Shown here piece after piece: positions 28,250-37,653 of a stretch of 64,000 nucleotides of DNA (within the stretch, counting starts at the first letter, position 1; every line of letters begins with the position of its first letter). Below the pieces are notes generated by a model. That model saw only the letters and a program-made list of their open reading frames with translations, was not told the DNA's origin and did no database searches. Source of the DNA: Oceanospirillales bacterium (GTDB lineage Bacteria; Pseudomonadota; Gammaproteobacteria; Pseudomonadales; Endozoicomonadaceae); assembly GCA_004762125.1 (NCBI GenBank), contig SIHQ01000008.1, positions 1-64,000 on the forward strand, written 5' to 3'. The translations under genes and the position numbers were made by a program.

Positions 28250-30049
28250 ATGAATGACCTACCTAAGTCACACCTGATCAGTCAGATTCGTGATCGTATC
28301 ACCCGTAACGCCAGCCAAACTGCTATTAAATACTGCGATAATGAGCAGTGGCAGTCCATGACTTGGCATCAGTTTGGTGAAAAAGTTGACCAGACTTCCA
28401 GAGCATTGCTGACAGGAGACCTGCCTGTACAGTCTAATATTGCTATCTGGTCACAAAACATGCCGGAGTGGACATTTACCGACCTAGCTGTATTACAGGC
28501 TCGTTGTGTTTCCGTTCCGATCTATGCCACCAGCACGGCAGACCAGGCCAGCTACATTCTGAATGAAACAGAGTCACCGGTGCTTTTTGTAGGTGAAGAA
28601 GCTCAATACCTTAGTGCTCTCGAAATTCTGGGCGAATGCCCTCATCTGAAACTGATTGTCGTCTTTGATCAGACGATTGATCTCAGAGGTTGCATCAATG
28701 CCATCCATTTCAATCAATTCCTTAATATCGCGCCAAAGAGAAGCCCTCTGCTGGAAGAACGCCTTTCTTCCCGCTGTATGGATGATCTCTATACACTGAT
28801 CTACACCTCGGGCACCACTGGCCAGCCAAAAGGTGTGATGCTCGATTTTAATTCACTGGCATCGGCTCTTGAAGCTCACAGAAACCTGATTCATATCGAT
28901 CATACTGATACGTCTCTCTGCTTTTTACCGCTCAGCCATATTTTTGAACGTGCCTGGAGCTTCTACGCTCTGAGCATGGGGACAACCAATTGCTACCTAA
29001 GCGATCCAAAGGGCATCTCGAAAGCGCTTTCGGAAATAAAACCTACGGTTCTATGTGCTGTTCCTCGCTTTTATGAAAAGATTTATAACGGCGTGCAGAA
29101 TATGCTGCAGCAGTCGTCTTTTACCAAGAAACTGATTTTCAATACCGCTCTCAAGATCGGTAATGCTCACATGGATCTGCACCGTAAAGGCAAAACCATT
29201 CCCGGCTGGCTCCAGTCCTTGAATGGTATAGCTGACAAGATGGTGTTCGGCAAGATCAAAGCCAAGCTGGGTGGCCGAATTCGTTTTATGCCCTGTGGTG
29301 GCGCTCGAATTGATGACGAAATCTGTCGCTTCTTTCACGCGATGGGCATCAACGTCAAAGTGGGTTACGGCATGACCGAAACCACTGCCACTGTTACTTG
29401 CTTCCGCGATACCGGTTATGAATTTGGCAGTTGTGGCGCTCCTTTACCGGGTATTCAGGTCAAAATAGGCGAAGGTGGCGAGATCCTGGTTAGGGGTGGC
29501 ACGGTAATGAAGGGCTATTACAAAAAGCCTGAAGAAACCGCTAAAACCTTTGACAGCGAAGGCTGGCTGAAAACAGGTGATGCTGGTCTGATTGATGAAA
29601 ATGGTCAGTTGAGAATTACTGAACGCATCAAGGAGCTGATGAAGACCTCTAATGGCAAGTATATCGCTCCACAGTTCATTGAAGGCACTCTGGGCAAGGA
29701 TCGTTTTATTGAGCAGATCGCTATTGTTGCTGATGCCAAACACTATGTTTCTGCCCTGATCGTTCCTGCTTTTGAAGCTCTTGAAGAGCATGCGCATAGC
29801 ATTAATCTCAAGTATGAGAACAAAAAAGAACTGATTAAAAACGCAGACATTCAAGCTATGTTCCAAGAACGTCTCGACAAGATTCAGGACGAACTGGCGA
29901 AATTTGAACGGGTAAAAAAGTTCACTCTGCTGCCAAGAGAATTTTCTATAGAACTTGGTGAGATTACCCCAACTTTGAAACTGCGTAGAAAAATCATCAT
30001 GGAACGTTTCCGAAAGGAAATTGAAGCCATGTATAAATCCAATCGTTAA
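28250..30049 (+). CDS. Long-chain fatty acid-CoA ligase (AMP-forming)
   Basis: A 599-residue ANL-superfamily enzyme that activates fatty acids via acyl-AMP. The P-loop YTSGTTGQPKGVML, the GYGMTETTA motif, the hinge TGDAGLIDENGQLRITER and the late KLRRKII are present. Architecture and length match FAA1/FACS-type ligases rather than E. coli FadD. It has its own transcription unit; the ATG at 28250 lacks an obvious ribosome site. Confidence 0.9.
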   Translation: MNDLPKSHLISQIRDRITRNASQTAIKYCDNEQWQSMTWHQFGEKVDQTSRALLTGDLPVQSNIAIWSQNMPEWTFTDLAVLQARCVSVPIYATSTADQASYILNETESPVLFVGEEAQYLSALEILGECPHLKLIVVFDQTIDLRGCINAIHFNQFLNIAPKRSPLLEERLSSRCMDDLYTLIYTSGTTGQPKGVMLDFNSLASALEAHRNLIHIDHTDTSLCFLPLSHIFERAWSFYALSMGTTNCYLSDPKGISKALSEIKPTVLCAVPRFYEKIYNGVQNMLQQSSFTKKLIFNTALKIGNAHMDLHRKGKTIPGWLQSLNGIADKMVFGKIKAKLGGRIRFMPCGGARIDDEICRFFHAMGINVKVGYGMTETTATVTCFRDTGYEFGSCGAPLPGIQVKIGEGGEILVRGGTVMKGYYKKPEETAKTFDSEGWLKTGDAGLIDENGQLRITERIKELMKTSNGKYIAPQFIEGTLGKDRFIEQIAIVADAKHYVSALIVPAFEALEEHAHSINLKYENKKELIKNADIQAMFQERLDKIQDELAKFERVKKFTLLPREFSIELGEITPTLKLRRKIIMERFRKEIEAMYKSNR

Positions 30050-30064
30050 CAGTAATATGAATAA

Positions 30065-30104
30065 ATTTCGGTTTTATCGAGTGTTCAATAAGTAAAACCG
30101 AAAT
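30065..30104. terminator. Hairpin after acyl-CoA ligase
   Basis: A perfect 12-bp stem ATTTCGGTTTTA (30065-30076) with TAAAACCGAAAT (30093-30104), 16-base loop, 15 bases after the stop codon. The arms are A/T-rich, but no clean T-run follows. Confidence 0.5.
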
Positions 30105-30312
30105 CTTCAATTCCCATCTCTTATCATCAAAATAAAATCTCCATCATTCTCAATACCCATGCTAATCATCAATCTGTGATGCAATCTGCACTATAAAATG
30201 CCTCGTTGATCTGAAATTAGACGCATGCACAGAATTAAGTCTTATAGATCTGTATGCTTCCACATCGCCAAGAACCTCCCTATTATTTATCCTAACGACC
30301 GGTTAATACACA

Positions 30313-30462
30313 ATGACATTCTCTGATGAATACAAAGAGAAAAATGCGACCTTCCTTCTTCGATTAGCATGGACAGTGGAAATCATAGCGGTTTTAATCG
30401 GTCTGACCATCTCTCTGGTTGTCGCTGTCTCTGCAAGCCAATCTAATTCCCTGAACCCGTGA
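30313..30462 (+). CDS. Tiny membrane protein (49 aa), unrecognised
   Basis: The ORF runs from ATG 30313 to TGA 30460-30462. The product starts MTFSDEYKEKNATFLLRL, then a strong transmembrane helix (about 17-42) and a short Ser/Asn-rich tail. No ribosome site is obvious. It ends 77 bases before the IS1380-type remnant. The charged N-terminus plus one helix looks like the first part of a larger membrane protein, so it may be a truncated gene. Confidence 0.4.
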   Translation: MTFSDEYKEKNATFLLRLAWTVEIIAVLIGLTISLVVAVSASQSNSLNP

Positions 30463-30538
30463 GTTCATTATCTATTAGTTTGATAAAAACTCAGTGGTAG
30501 CAACGGCTGTAGACTAATATTTGCTCATCTCTATTTTC

Positions 30539-31963
30539 ACCCTATAAGTGCATTTTTGTGGAACTTAAATTTGAGCAGTCTGATACTGAACTTTATACTC
30601 CGGCAGCTGGCCTATGTTTTGTCGGCCACAACAATAATACATGTCTGAAAAAATCCCTTCGCTCTATCAAGAAGCGCCATGGCATTCCTAATATTGACTT
30701 GATTCGAGCTTTTGTCGGCTTATTAGCTTTGGGCAAAAACGATTTTGATGCCATTGATAACTATCGCCATGATGACTGGTTCAAGCGCAGTATGGGCATT
30801 AAACAAATGCCATCGGCCAGTCGATTACGCCAGCGTTTTAATGAAGATGCTACTCAACTGATTCCGGTTAATCGAAGAAGCATTTCCCGAGCTGTTGATC
30901 AAACTGGAAGCTCCAATCACTCCTCTTTCAAAAGATCTCGATCATCTTCAACACATCCCATTGGATATAGATGTCACTCCTCAGGACAACAGCAAGACCA
31001 AAAAAGAAAGCTCGCAATGGACTTACAAACAATTCCATGGCTCTGCCCCCATTATGTCTTATGTGGGTACAGAGGTATGGTGTATAGGTGCTGAACTTCG
31101 CCCTGGCTCACAACATTCCCAGAACGATTTCGTTCCTTTTTTAAAGTCGGTATTGAACAGACTTCGTCGTGTTACTCAAGCTCCAGTATTACTGCGGCTC
31201 GACAGTAGACATGATGCAGAAGACACTCGCAGAGAAGTCGCTGCTCACCATAATGTTGGTCACATTATCAAGCTCAATCCTCGCACGCAGTACAGTGTTG
31301 CTACTTGGTTGCCAACCTTTGAAGCAAAGGGTGTTCAGTGGATCGAGCTTCGTCCGGGAAAAACGTATGCAACACACTCGATCATCCATGAAACCGACTA
31401 TGGATAGCAGCGTCTAATCATCCGTATAATAAGACGAACAACTGACTCTGTGGGCCAGTATTTTTTAACACCGGACTATGAGCTGGAGGGTTGGTGGACG
31501 ACACTGGATGAAGCAGAATACAGTGATGACAATGTTATATTGCTTTACAAGGACTATGCGCCCAGCGAACAGTTTCATAGTGAATTCAAGACTGATATGG
31601 ACCTTGAAAGGCTGCCTTCAGGGAAATTTAATACCAATGATCTTGTCATGTGCCTTGGTGCGCTGACTTACAATATTTTGCGATACATGGGGCAGAGTTT
31701 TTTACTGGGACCGAATTTACCGGTTCGTCATAAAGTGCAGCGTCGAAGAATCAAAACGGTTATGCAGGAGTTGATTTACCAATCAGCGCGATTCATGAAA
31801 AGCGGACGTCAGTTTATTCTGCGTTTTGGTCGACATAGTCCCGAACTATCGGCTTTTATGGAACTTTTTCCTGAAAAACAGCTCTGTTAACAGACTCTTT
31901 CTCTTTCTCGATTAAATTCAAATATGCTACTTCTGCTGGCAGGATTTCATTTACCTACAGGGT
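30539..31963 (+). mobile_element. Decayed IS1380-family insertion sequence
   Basis: An element of about 1.4 kb bounded by imperfect inverted repeats: ACCCTATAAGT at 30539-30549 and, inverted, ACCCTGTAGGT at 31953-31963 (9 of 11 matching). It holds one broken transposase. A clear target duplication is not visible. The boundaries are estimates. Confidence 0.65.
30558..31890 (+). pseudogene. IS1380-family DDE transposase, broken
   Basis: About 444 codons in three pieces. The first frame (30558 to about 30865) ends in a frameshift; the second continues with IEEAFPELLIKLEAP and the catalytic-Asp motif DIDVTPQDNSKTKKE; an in-frame TAG at 31405-31407 interrupts it; the same frame then runs through GQYFLTPDYELEGWWT to TAA at 31888-31890. 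The second Asp motif reads RLDSRHDA, where RLDSGHDA is usual. With a frameshift, a nonsense codon and a motif change it is inactive. Confidence 0.85.
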
Positions 31964-32163
31964 CAAAACCTTTAAAAATCAACTCAAAATGCGCTCATTC
32001 TTTTAAGTTCGTACACCCGTTTCTTGGTAGATTGCTTAAACAGTGATTCTAATTTTGTAGATTTGAACTGAATGACTAGAAAATCTTCCTTTTAATCAAG
32101 AAATCACGGATTCAGGTATTCGCTAAACAATACTCTCAATCAAACTCAATATTGGCGGCTTGC

Positions 32164-33447
32164 TCAGGTCGTGGCCATTCGCTGAATACCCTGACAATAT
32201 TGATTGGCTGCTCTTAGATAAAGAAAGCTGCCAAAGAAGACAAAGGCCAAACTGGTGACCAGCGCAAACCGGATACTTTCATTGCCATAGGTCGGCATTA
32301 AATAGTCACTGAGCATACCCACCAGCACTGGGCCAATACCCATCCCGACCAGGTTAAATACTAACAACAAAATGGCTGAAGCCTGGGTTCTCATATGATC
32401 CGGACTAAGGTTCTGTATAGCAGCATAAGTAGGACCAATCCAGAAAGCAGCTACTATTCCGCCAGCGATCATAAACAGGGTCGCAACAGGAACCTGGGTA
32501 TCAAACAACTGGAACTGGTGCTGTTCAGGCCATAACAAAAAGGCGCCCTGAAAAGGCACTGATAAAAAAGCACCGATAGCGGGAAGCCAGAGCTGCCAGC
32601 GAGGGTCTTTTTTACTCAACCTATCACAAAGAACGCCACCAAGAACAGCACCCAACAAACCACTGAGTGTTCCTATTATGCCAAGAATCAAACCAGTTTC
32701 TATCAGACTGAGCCCATGAACCCTAATCATAAAGCTGGGAGTCCATGCACCAAGACCATAACCGGATAGCGCGGTGAAAGCAGCAGCTATGGTTATACGA
32801 CTAAACCCTGGCGTATTCCAAATTGTTTTTACGCTGCTGAGCAACGGAGGAAAGTCTTCTTTGGTTTTCTTTTTGACAGGCTCTTTAACGGATACAGACA
32901 TAATCAATGCCAATAGAACACCCGGCAGACCAAAGACAATGAATGCCATTCGCCAGCCAAAGGCATCTGCAATCATGGCTCCGCCAAACATACCAATCAA
33001 CACGCCAAAGTGTGTTCCGGTTGCATGAATACTTAGAGCTGTGGATCGTTTTTCAGCAGGAAAATAATCAGCAATCAATGCCTGAGACGGCGAGGTTCCA
33101 CCGGCCTCACCGATTCCTACGCCCACACGCAGTAACGCCAGTTGCCAGAAACTGGAAGCCATACCACAGCAAGCGGTAAAGCCACTCCATAACGCCAGAG
33201 AGATTGTCAGTACTTTCTTTCTCGACCAGCGATCGGCCAACCGAGCAACAGGCACTCCAAGAGTGGCGTAAAAAACGGCGAACGCAAAACCCGTAAGCAA
33301 ACCCATAACCGTATCACTGGCTTGAAACTCGTTTTTGATAGGCTCAAGTAGAATAGTCATTAGTTGCCGATCGATATAATTGAAGGCATAGACGATGACA
33401 AGAAGGGTTAACACATAACCACGGTAGACCGGATTGAATGAGGACAC
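32164..33447 (-). CDS. MFS transporter, Spinster-like
   Basis: A 427-residue major facilitator protein with about 12 membrane helices. The TM1 motif FNYIDRQLMTILLEPI, the cytoplasmic loop ARLADRWSRKKVL and RVGVGIGEAGGTSPSQALIADYF are typical of the Spinster/sugar-phosphate-like MFS branch. The substrate is unknown. It lies downstream of aroC on the same strand, separated by the palindromic element at 33551-33712. Confidence 0.87.
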   Translation of the reverse strand: MSSFNPVYRGYVLTLLVIVYAFNYIDRQLMTILLEPIKNEFQASDTVMGLLTGFAFAVFYATLGVPVARLADRWSRKKVLTISLALWSGFTACCGMASSFWQLALLRVGVGIGEAGGTSPSQALIADYFPAEKRSTALSIHATGTHFGVLIGMFGGAMIADAFGWRMAFIVFGLPGVLLALIMSVSVKEPVKKKTKEDFPPLLSSVKTIWNTPGFSRITIAAAFTALSGYGLGAWTPSFMIRVHGLSLIETGLILGIIGTLSGLLGAVLGGVLCDRLSKKDPRWQLWLPAIGAFLSVPFQGAFLLWPEQHQFQLFDTQVPVATLFMIAGGIVAAFWIGPTYAAIQNLSPDHMRTQASAILLLVFNLVGMGIGPVLVGMLSDYLMPTYGNESIRFALVTSLAFVFFGSFLYLRAANQYCQGIQRMATT

Positions 33448-33550
33448 TGATTTGAAAACTCTCTGTTATTATTGTTGTTATTTTCAATAGCCAGACAGCT
33501 TCAGGCATGTCTATTATTCTAGCCAGTCAGGGCTTCTTCTTGCCTACCTC

Positions 33551-33607
33551 AAACCGGTGATATTCAATGATCGACTGCAGTAACACCCCATTCAATATCA
33601 CCGGTTT
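33551..33607. repeat. Long inverted repeat, 19-bp arms
   Basis: Arms 33551-33569 and 33589-33607 (AAACCGGTGATATT... and its inverse) match at 18 of 19 positions around a 19-base loop. No T-run follows on either strand. It is the left part of a structured non-coding block running to about 33712. Confidence 0.8.
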
Positions 33608-33614
33608 AGCCTCC

Positions 33615-33712
33615 CACCCGGCTAAGTGCGTGGACACACGCAACCGAATATCTAATCAGTCATTTACCCGCCTACGGCGGGCAAATAACCTAAGAATTCA
33701 CATGTCCGGGTG
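33615..33712. repeat. Nested palindromes, possible MITE/PATE
   Basis: CACCCGG (33615-33621) and CCGGGTG (33706-33712) enclose a tight hairpin, CCCGCC-TAC-GGCGGG (33667-33681), with TTTA/CAAA at its base. With the neighbouring 19-bp palindrome this makes a compact, gene-free element of about 160 bases. Palindrome-ended non-autonomous elements are common relatives of TnpB-type transposons, but the origin here is inferred. Confidence 0.5.
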
Positions 33713-33734
33713 CTTAACAGGTGCCTAGAACAGG

Positions 33735-34829
33735 TTATACTTGAGCTGGAATAATCGGTGCGGGACTAACGACGTTATTGTTTTGCGCACGATGACGCAT
33801 AAAGTGATCCATCAGTGTAATGGCCATCATCGCCTCTGCGATAGGCACTGCGCGAATACCAACACAAGGGTCATGGCGACCTTTGGTAACCACTTCTACA
33901 GGTTCACCTTTCATATTGATACTTTTACCCGGTGTCGTCATGCTGGACGTTGGTTTCAGGGCAATATGAGCAATAATTTCCTGACCCGAACTAATACCGC
34001 CAAGAATGCCACCCGCAGAGTTGGACAGGAATCCTTCCGGCGTCATTTCATCCCGATGCACGGTTCCACGCTGGGAAACTGACTCGAAACCATCACCGAT
34101 TTCAACACCTTTCACAGCATTGATACTCATTAATGAATGCGCCAGATCAGCATCCAGACGATCAAAAACCGGCTCACCAAGACCCGGCATCAAACCTGTT
34201 GCCATAACCGATACCTTGGCACCCACGGAATCACCTTCACGGCGCAACTGATCAATCAGCTTTTCCATGGCAGGCACTTTATCTGCATCAGGACTGAAGA
34301 ACGGATTCTGTCGCACCTGACTCATATCAATGGTTTCAACCTTGATATCACCCAGTTGCGAGAGGTAACCATGGATTTCAATACCCTGGGATCTCAAAAA
34401 CTTCTTGGCAATCGCACCAGCAGCTACTCGCATCGCCGTTTCACGGGCAGAAGAACGACCGCCACCCCGATAATCACGGAAACCGTACTTATGGGTATAG
34501 GTATAATCAGCATGACCAGGGCGGAATTGATCCATGATATTGGAGTAATCCTTGGAACGCTGGTCAACATTTTCGATCAGGAGACCAATAGGGGTCCCGG
34601 TGGTTTTACCTTCAAAGACACCAGAGAGAATTTTCACCTGATCCGGCTCACGACGTTGAGTCGTATACTTCGAGGTACCTGGTTTGCGCAGATCCAGATC
34701 CTGCTGGAGATCAGCTTCAGTGAGCTCCAGCCCCGGCGGACAACCATCGACAATACAGCCAAGAGCAATACCATGGGATTCACCAAAAGTGGTGATGTTA
34801 AATAACTGACCTATGCTGTTGCCTGCCAT
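33735..34829 (-). CDS. aroC: Chorismate synthase AroC
   Basis: Converts 5-enolpyruvylshikimate 3-phosphate to chorismate using reduced FMN, the last common step to aromatic compounds. The 364 residues carry GESHG near the N-terminus, the [25 protein letters not shown] signature region and the [17 protein letters not shown] segment. The gene order prmB-aroC on one strand matches many gammaproteobacteria. Confidence 0.97.
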   Translation of the reverse strand: MAGNSIGQLFNITTFGESHGIALGCIVDGCPPGLELTEADLQQDLDLRKPGTSKYTTQRREPDQVKILSGVFEGKTTGTPIGLLIENVDQRSKDYSNIMDQFRPGHADYTYTHKYGFRDYRGGGRSSARETAMRVAAGAIAKKFLRSQGIEIHGYLSQLGDIKVETIDMSQVRQNPFFSPDADKVPAMEKLIDQLRREGDSVGAKVSVMATGLMPGLGEPVFDRLDADLAHSLMSINAVKGVEIGDGFESVSQRGTVHRDEMTPEGFLSNSAGGILGGISSGQEIIAHIALKPTSSMTTPGKSINMKGEPVEVVTKGRHDPCVGIRAVPIAEAMMAITLMDHFMRHRAQNNNVVSPAPIIPAQV

Positions 34830-34954
34830 AATACTCCCCTGAATAGCAGTCAGCTACTGGCAGCAGCCGACGAATTAACTCATTATTCTTATACCATGAA
34901 AGTGGTTCCATCACGGCTTTGCAATGAAAACGTCTCTCATGGCTGATTCACGTT

Positions 34955-35917
34955 TCAGCTTTGTAAACGACTCTGGAAGAGTTTTTGGTGTTTACGACAG
35001 TTTTCTGCATCCAGAAGCAGAACACCGTGACCACCTGATTCGAATTCCGGCCAGATAAACGGCACGTCTGCATACTCTTCCCGAAGTGCCCACTGACTAT
35101 TACCCACTTCAAGCACCAGCAGTCCCTTATCATCAAGGAAGTCTGCAGCACGAGCCAGAATAATACGTACTATATCCAGACCATCTTTACCGGCCGCCAG
35201 GCCCAATTCCGGTTCATGGGAAAATTCTTCCGGGAAATCAGACATATCCTCATCATCCACATAAGGTGGGTTACTGAGCAACAGTTGATACTTCGGTTTT
35301 TCTTCCCACTCATCCAGTGCCGAGAACAGGTTAGATTCTACGGTCTGTACCCTGCCCCAAAGCTCATGGTTATCAAGATTGATACCCGCTACTTCAATGG
35401 TATCTTTAGAAATATCAAGCAGATCCACCATGGTTTCCGGGAATTCATGAGCAGTGGCCATACCAATACAGCCCGAACCGGAACAGAGATCCATGACTCG
35501 CTCGATCCAAACATCATCACCCAACCAGGGCTGGAACTTTTGTTGAATCAACTCTGCAATGGGTGAGCGTGGAATCAGAACCCGCTCATCAACATAATAA
35601 GGCTTACCACAGAACCAAGCTTGGTTCACCAGGTAAGCCAATGGCTTTCGTTCAATGATTCGACGTTCAATCAGCTCTGCAACTTGTTTCTGTTCTTGCA
35701 GAGACAAACGACAGTCCATATAAGATTCTGGTAATTCCCACGGCAACTGTAATACCTGAAAAACCAAGTGCATGGCTTCATCCAGAGCATTGTCACTGCC
35801 ATGACCAAAAAACAGCCCTGCTTCGTTAAAACGGGAAGCGGCCCAGCGAATAAAATCTCTGATGCTGACCAGCCCTTCATGAGAAACTGCTGACTGATCA
35901 TTAACTGTTGGGTTCAC
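34955..35917 (-). CDS. prmB: Ribosomal protein L3 glutamine methyltransferase PrmB
   Basis: A SAM-dependent N5-glutamine methyltransferase acting on uL3. The start is GTG 35917, seven bases after a strong GGAGGA; this yields 320 residues, close to E. coli PrmB (310). A longer frame to 36094 exists, but its extra 59 residues do not resemble the family and would run through this ribosome site. Motifs: AWFCGKPYYVDERVLIPRSP, SAM site DLCSGSGCIG and catalytic NPPYVD. It is divergent from smrB. Confidence 0.93.
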   Translation of the reverse strand: MNPTVNDQSAVSHEGLVSIRDFIRWAASRFNEAGLFFGHGSDNALDEAMHLVFQVLQLPWELPESYMDCRLSLQEQKQVAELIERRIIERKPLAYLVNQAWFCGKPYYVDERVLIPRSPIAELIQQKFQPWLGDDVWIERVMDLCSGSGCIGMATAHEFPETMVDLLDISKDTIEVAGINLDNHELWGRVQTVESNLFSALDEWEEKPKYQLLLSNPPYVDDEDMSDFPEEFSHEPELGLAAGKDGLDIVRIILARAADFLDDKGLLVLEVGNSQWALREEYADVPFIWPEFESGGHGVLLLDAENCRKHQKLFQSRLQS

Positions 35918-36096
35918 GAATTGTCCTCCGGAATGTGCCAGCTCTTGGCCCACACTCCATATAACCCGGCAAATCGGCGTAAAATAGCATAGTTTACAGT
36001 CATTTGTCGGCCTAGGCTGGCTGAGAAGGAAAGAAACGGGATAAAATACCCCTTTCCCATTGTCCCACTGTTTCAATAACCAAGACCTTCGCACCC

Positions 36097-36657
36097 ATGA
36101 TTGACCAAGACGATGATGATCTGCCTGACTCCTTTACGGAGGCCATGAGTGGCGTTGAACCACTGAAAAAGGGCAATAAGCAGGCTGATATTCAAAAACC
36201 GGTCAATTCAACACCGGAGAGCACCCTCATAGTTCGCCGTGAAGCCGCCCAAAGGGCTGATAAAGCCGGTGGCGCGGCCCTGTCTGAAGCTTGGATTGAG
36301 CCGATTGAGCCAGAGCAGAAACTGGATTTCAGTCGTCCAGGCATACAACAAACCCGAATGCGGCAATTACGCCAAGGGCAGTTCAATGTCCAGTTTCAGG
36401 TTGATTTACACGGCTATAAAATCGATGAGGCCAGAGAGCTGGTTTTTGAATTCCTGCAGATTTCACGCTTGAAAGGGTATGGCTGTGTTCGCATTGTTCA
36501 CGGTAAATCCCATCGGGTTCAGGACCGCCAAAACACACTGAAAAGCCATGTGAATCACTGGCTTAAGCAGATGCCAGAAGTACTGGCATTCTGTTCAGCT
36601 ACGGCATCTGATGGAGGCACAGGTTCGGTATTGGTACTTCTGAAACGCAAACAATAA
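36097..36657 (+). CDS. smrB: Smr-domain endonuclease SmrB
   Basis: A 186-residue protein whose N-terminal half is charged and unstructured and whose C-terminal half is an Smr domain with VDLHGYKIDEA (about 106-116) and RIVHGKSHR (about 132-140). E. coli SmrB is recruited to collided ribosomes and cuts the mRNA between them. Pairing with divergent prmB is the usual context. Confidence 0.9.
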   Translation: MIDQDDDDLPDSFTEAMSGVEPLKKGNKQADIQKPVNSTPESTLIVRREAAQRADKAGGAALSEAWIEPIEPEQKLDFSRPGIQQTRMRQLRQGQFNVQFQVDLHGYKIDEARELVFEFLQISRLKGYGCVRIVHGKSHRVQDRQNTLKSHVNHWLKQMPEVLAFCSATASDGGTGSVLVLLKRKQ

Positions 36658-36673
36658 GTTAGAAGCTTTCCCC

Positions 36674-37591
36674 CTAGACAGGATCAGCTTCCAGCAGCGC
36701 ATGGGGTTGATCTATTTTCTCGGTTTCCCATTGATCCAGTGCCTTTACTGCAAGCTGTCTGCCTGTTTCTGCAATATCCTGAAAACGATGAAACTCATAA
36801 AACTGACAAGTATTTCTTGGTACTGAAATATGGATGTCGGGCAGATAACCTGCCATTTTGTACCTCGAAAGTGATTCCTGCATCATTTCCATGGCCTGGT
36901 TGGAAACATCCATCAGGTTCAGGGAATCCAGCAAAGCCACTTCCGGTTGCTTTTCCTTCTTTCCTGACAGCTTTCTGAACCAACTTTCCAGAACAGACTC
37001 TGACGGGTCTTCCTTTCTACCCATTCTGCCTGAATCCAGTGATACTTCGCCCAATAGGTCGACAGCCACCACCATATCAGCCACGGCTGCTCCTGTCGGA
37101 GCCATAGGCAGTGGATTGAGAACGCCCCCATCGACCAGAAGCTGGCCCCTCATCTCAACGGGGCTGAACAAAGAGGGTATGGCACAGGAAGCACGAATGG
37201 CTGTTACCAGATCTCCACGCTGAAACCAGACTTCTTTTCTCGTAGTGAGACTGGTCGCCACAGCGGTATAAGGGACCTCAAGCTCTTCTATACGATGATT
37301 CCCCATGATTTCACGAATACGAGCAAAGAGTCGATCGCCCTTAATCACACCGGGCTTTGACAGGGAAATATCCATTAATCGAATCATTTCCAGATAATCA
37401 ATACGCTCAGCCCAATCGCAATAGTCATCCAACTTACTCGTTGCCCATAGCCCCCCTATGAGCGCTCCCATAGAGGCTCCGGAAATTGCGGTAATTTCAT
37501 AGCCTCTGCTTTCCAGCTCCCTTATAACGCCTACATGGGCATACCCACGAGCACCGCCACTGCCAAGCACCAACGCAACACGATTTGCCAT
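36674..37591 (-). CDS. Patatin-like phospholipase, RssA-type
   Basis: A 305-residue patatin-fold hydrolase from ATG 37591, preceded by AGGGAG; the open frame to 37657 adds 22 unsupported residues. The oxyanion loop GSGGARGYAHVGV (about 10-22), nucleophile motif GASMG and DGG of the Ser-Asp dyad are all present. Predicted to cleave acyl esters of lipids; it has no signal peptide, so it is probably cytoplasmic. It is convergent with smrB, 16 bases away. Confidence 0.87.
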   Translation of the reverse strand: MANRVALVLGSGGARGYAHVGVIRELESRGYEITAISGASMGALIGGLWATSKLDDYCDWAERIDYLEMIRLMDISLSKPGVIKGDRLFARIREIMGNHRIEELEVPYTAVATSLTTRKEVWFQRGDLVTAIRASCAIPSLFSPVEMRGQLLVDGGVLNPLPMAPTGAAVADMVVAVDLLGEVSLDSGRMGRKEDPSESVLESWFRKLSGKKEKQPEVALLDSLNLMDVSNQAMEMMQESLSRYKMAGYLPDIHISVPRNTCQFYEFHRFQDIAETGRQLAVKALDQWETEKIDQPHALLEADPV

Positions 37592-37653
37592 TGAACAACT
37601 CCCTAGGAAAAGTCTGAGCAGATTCAGACAATACTCAAACCTCTTATAAACAC

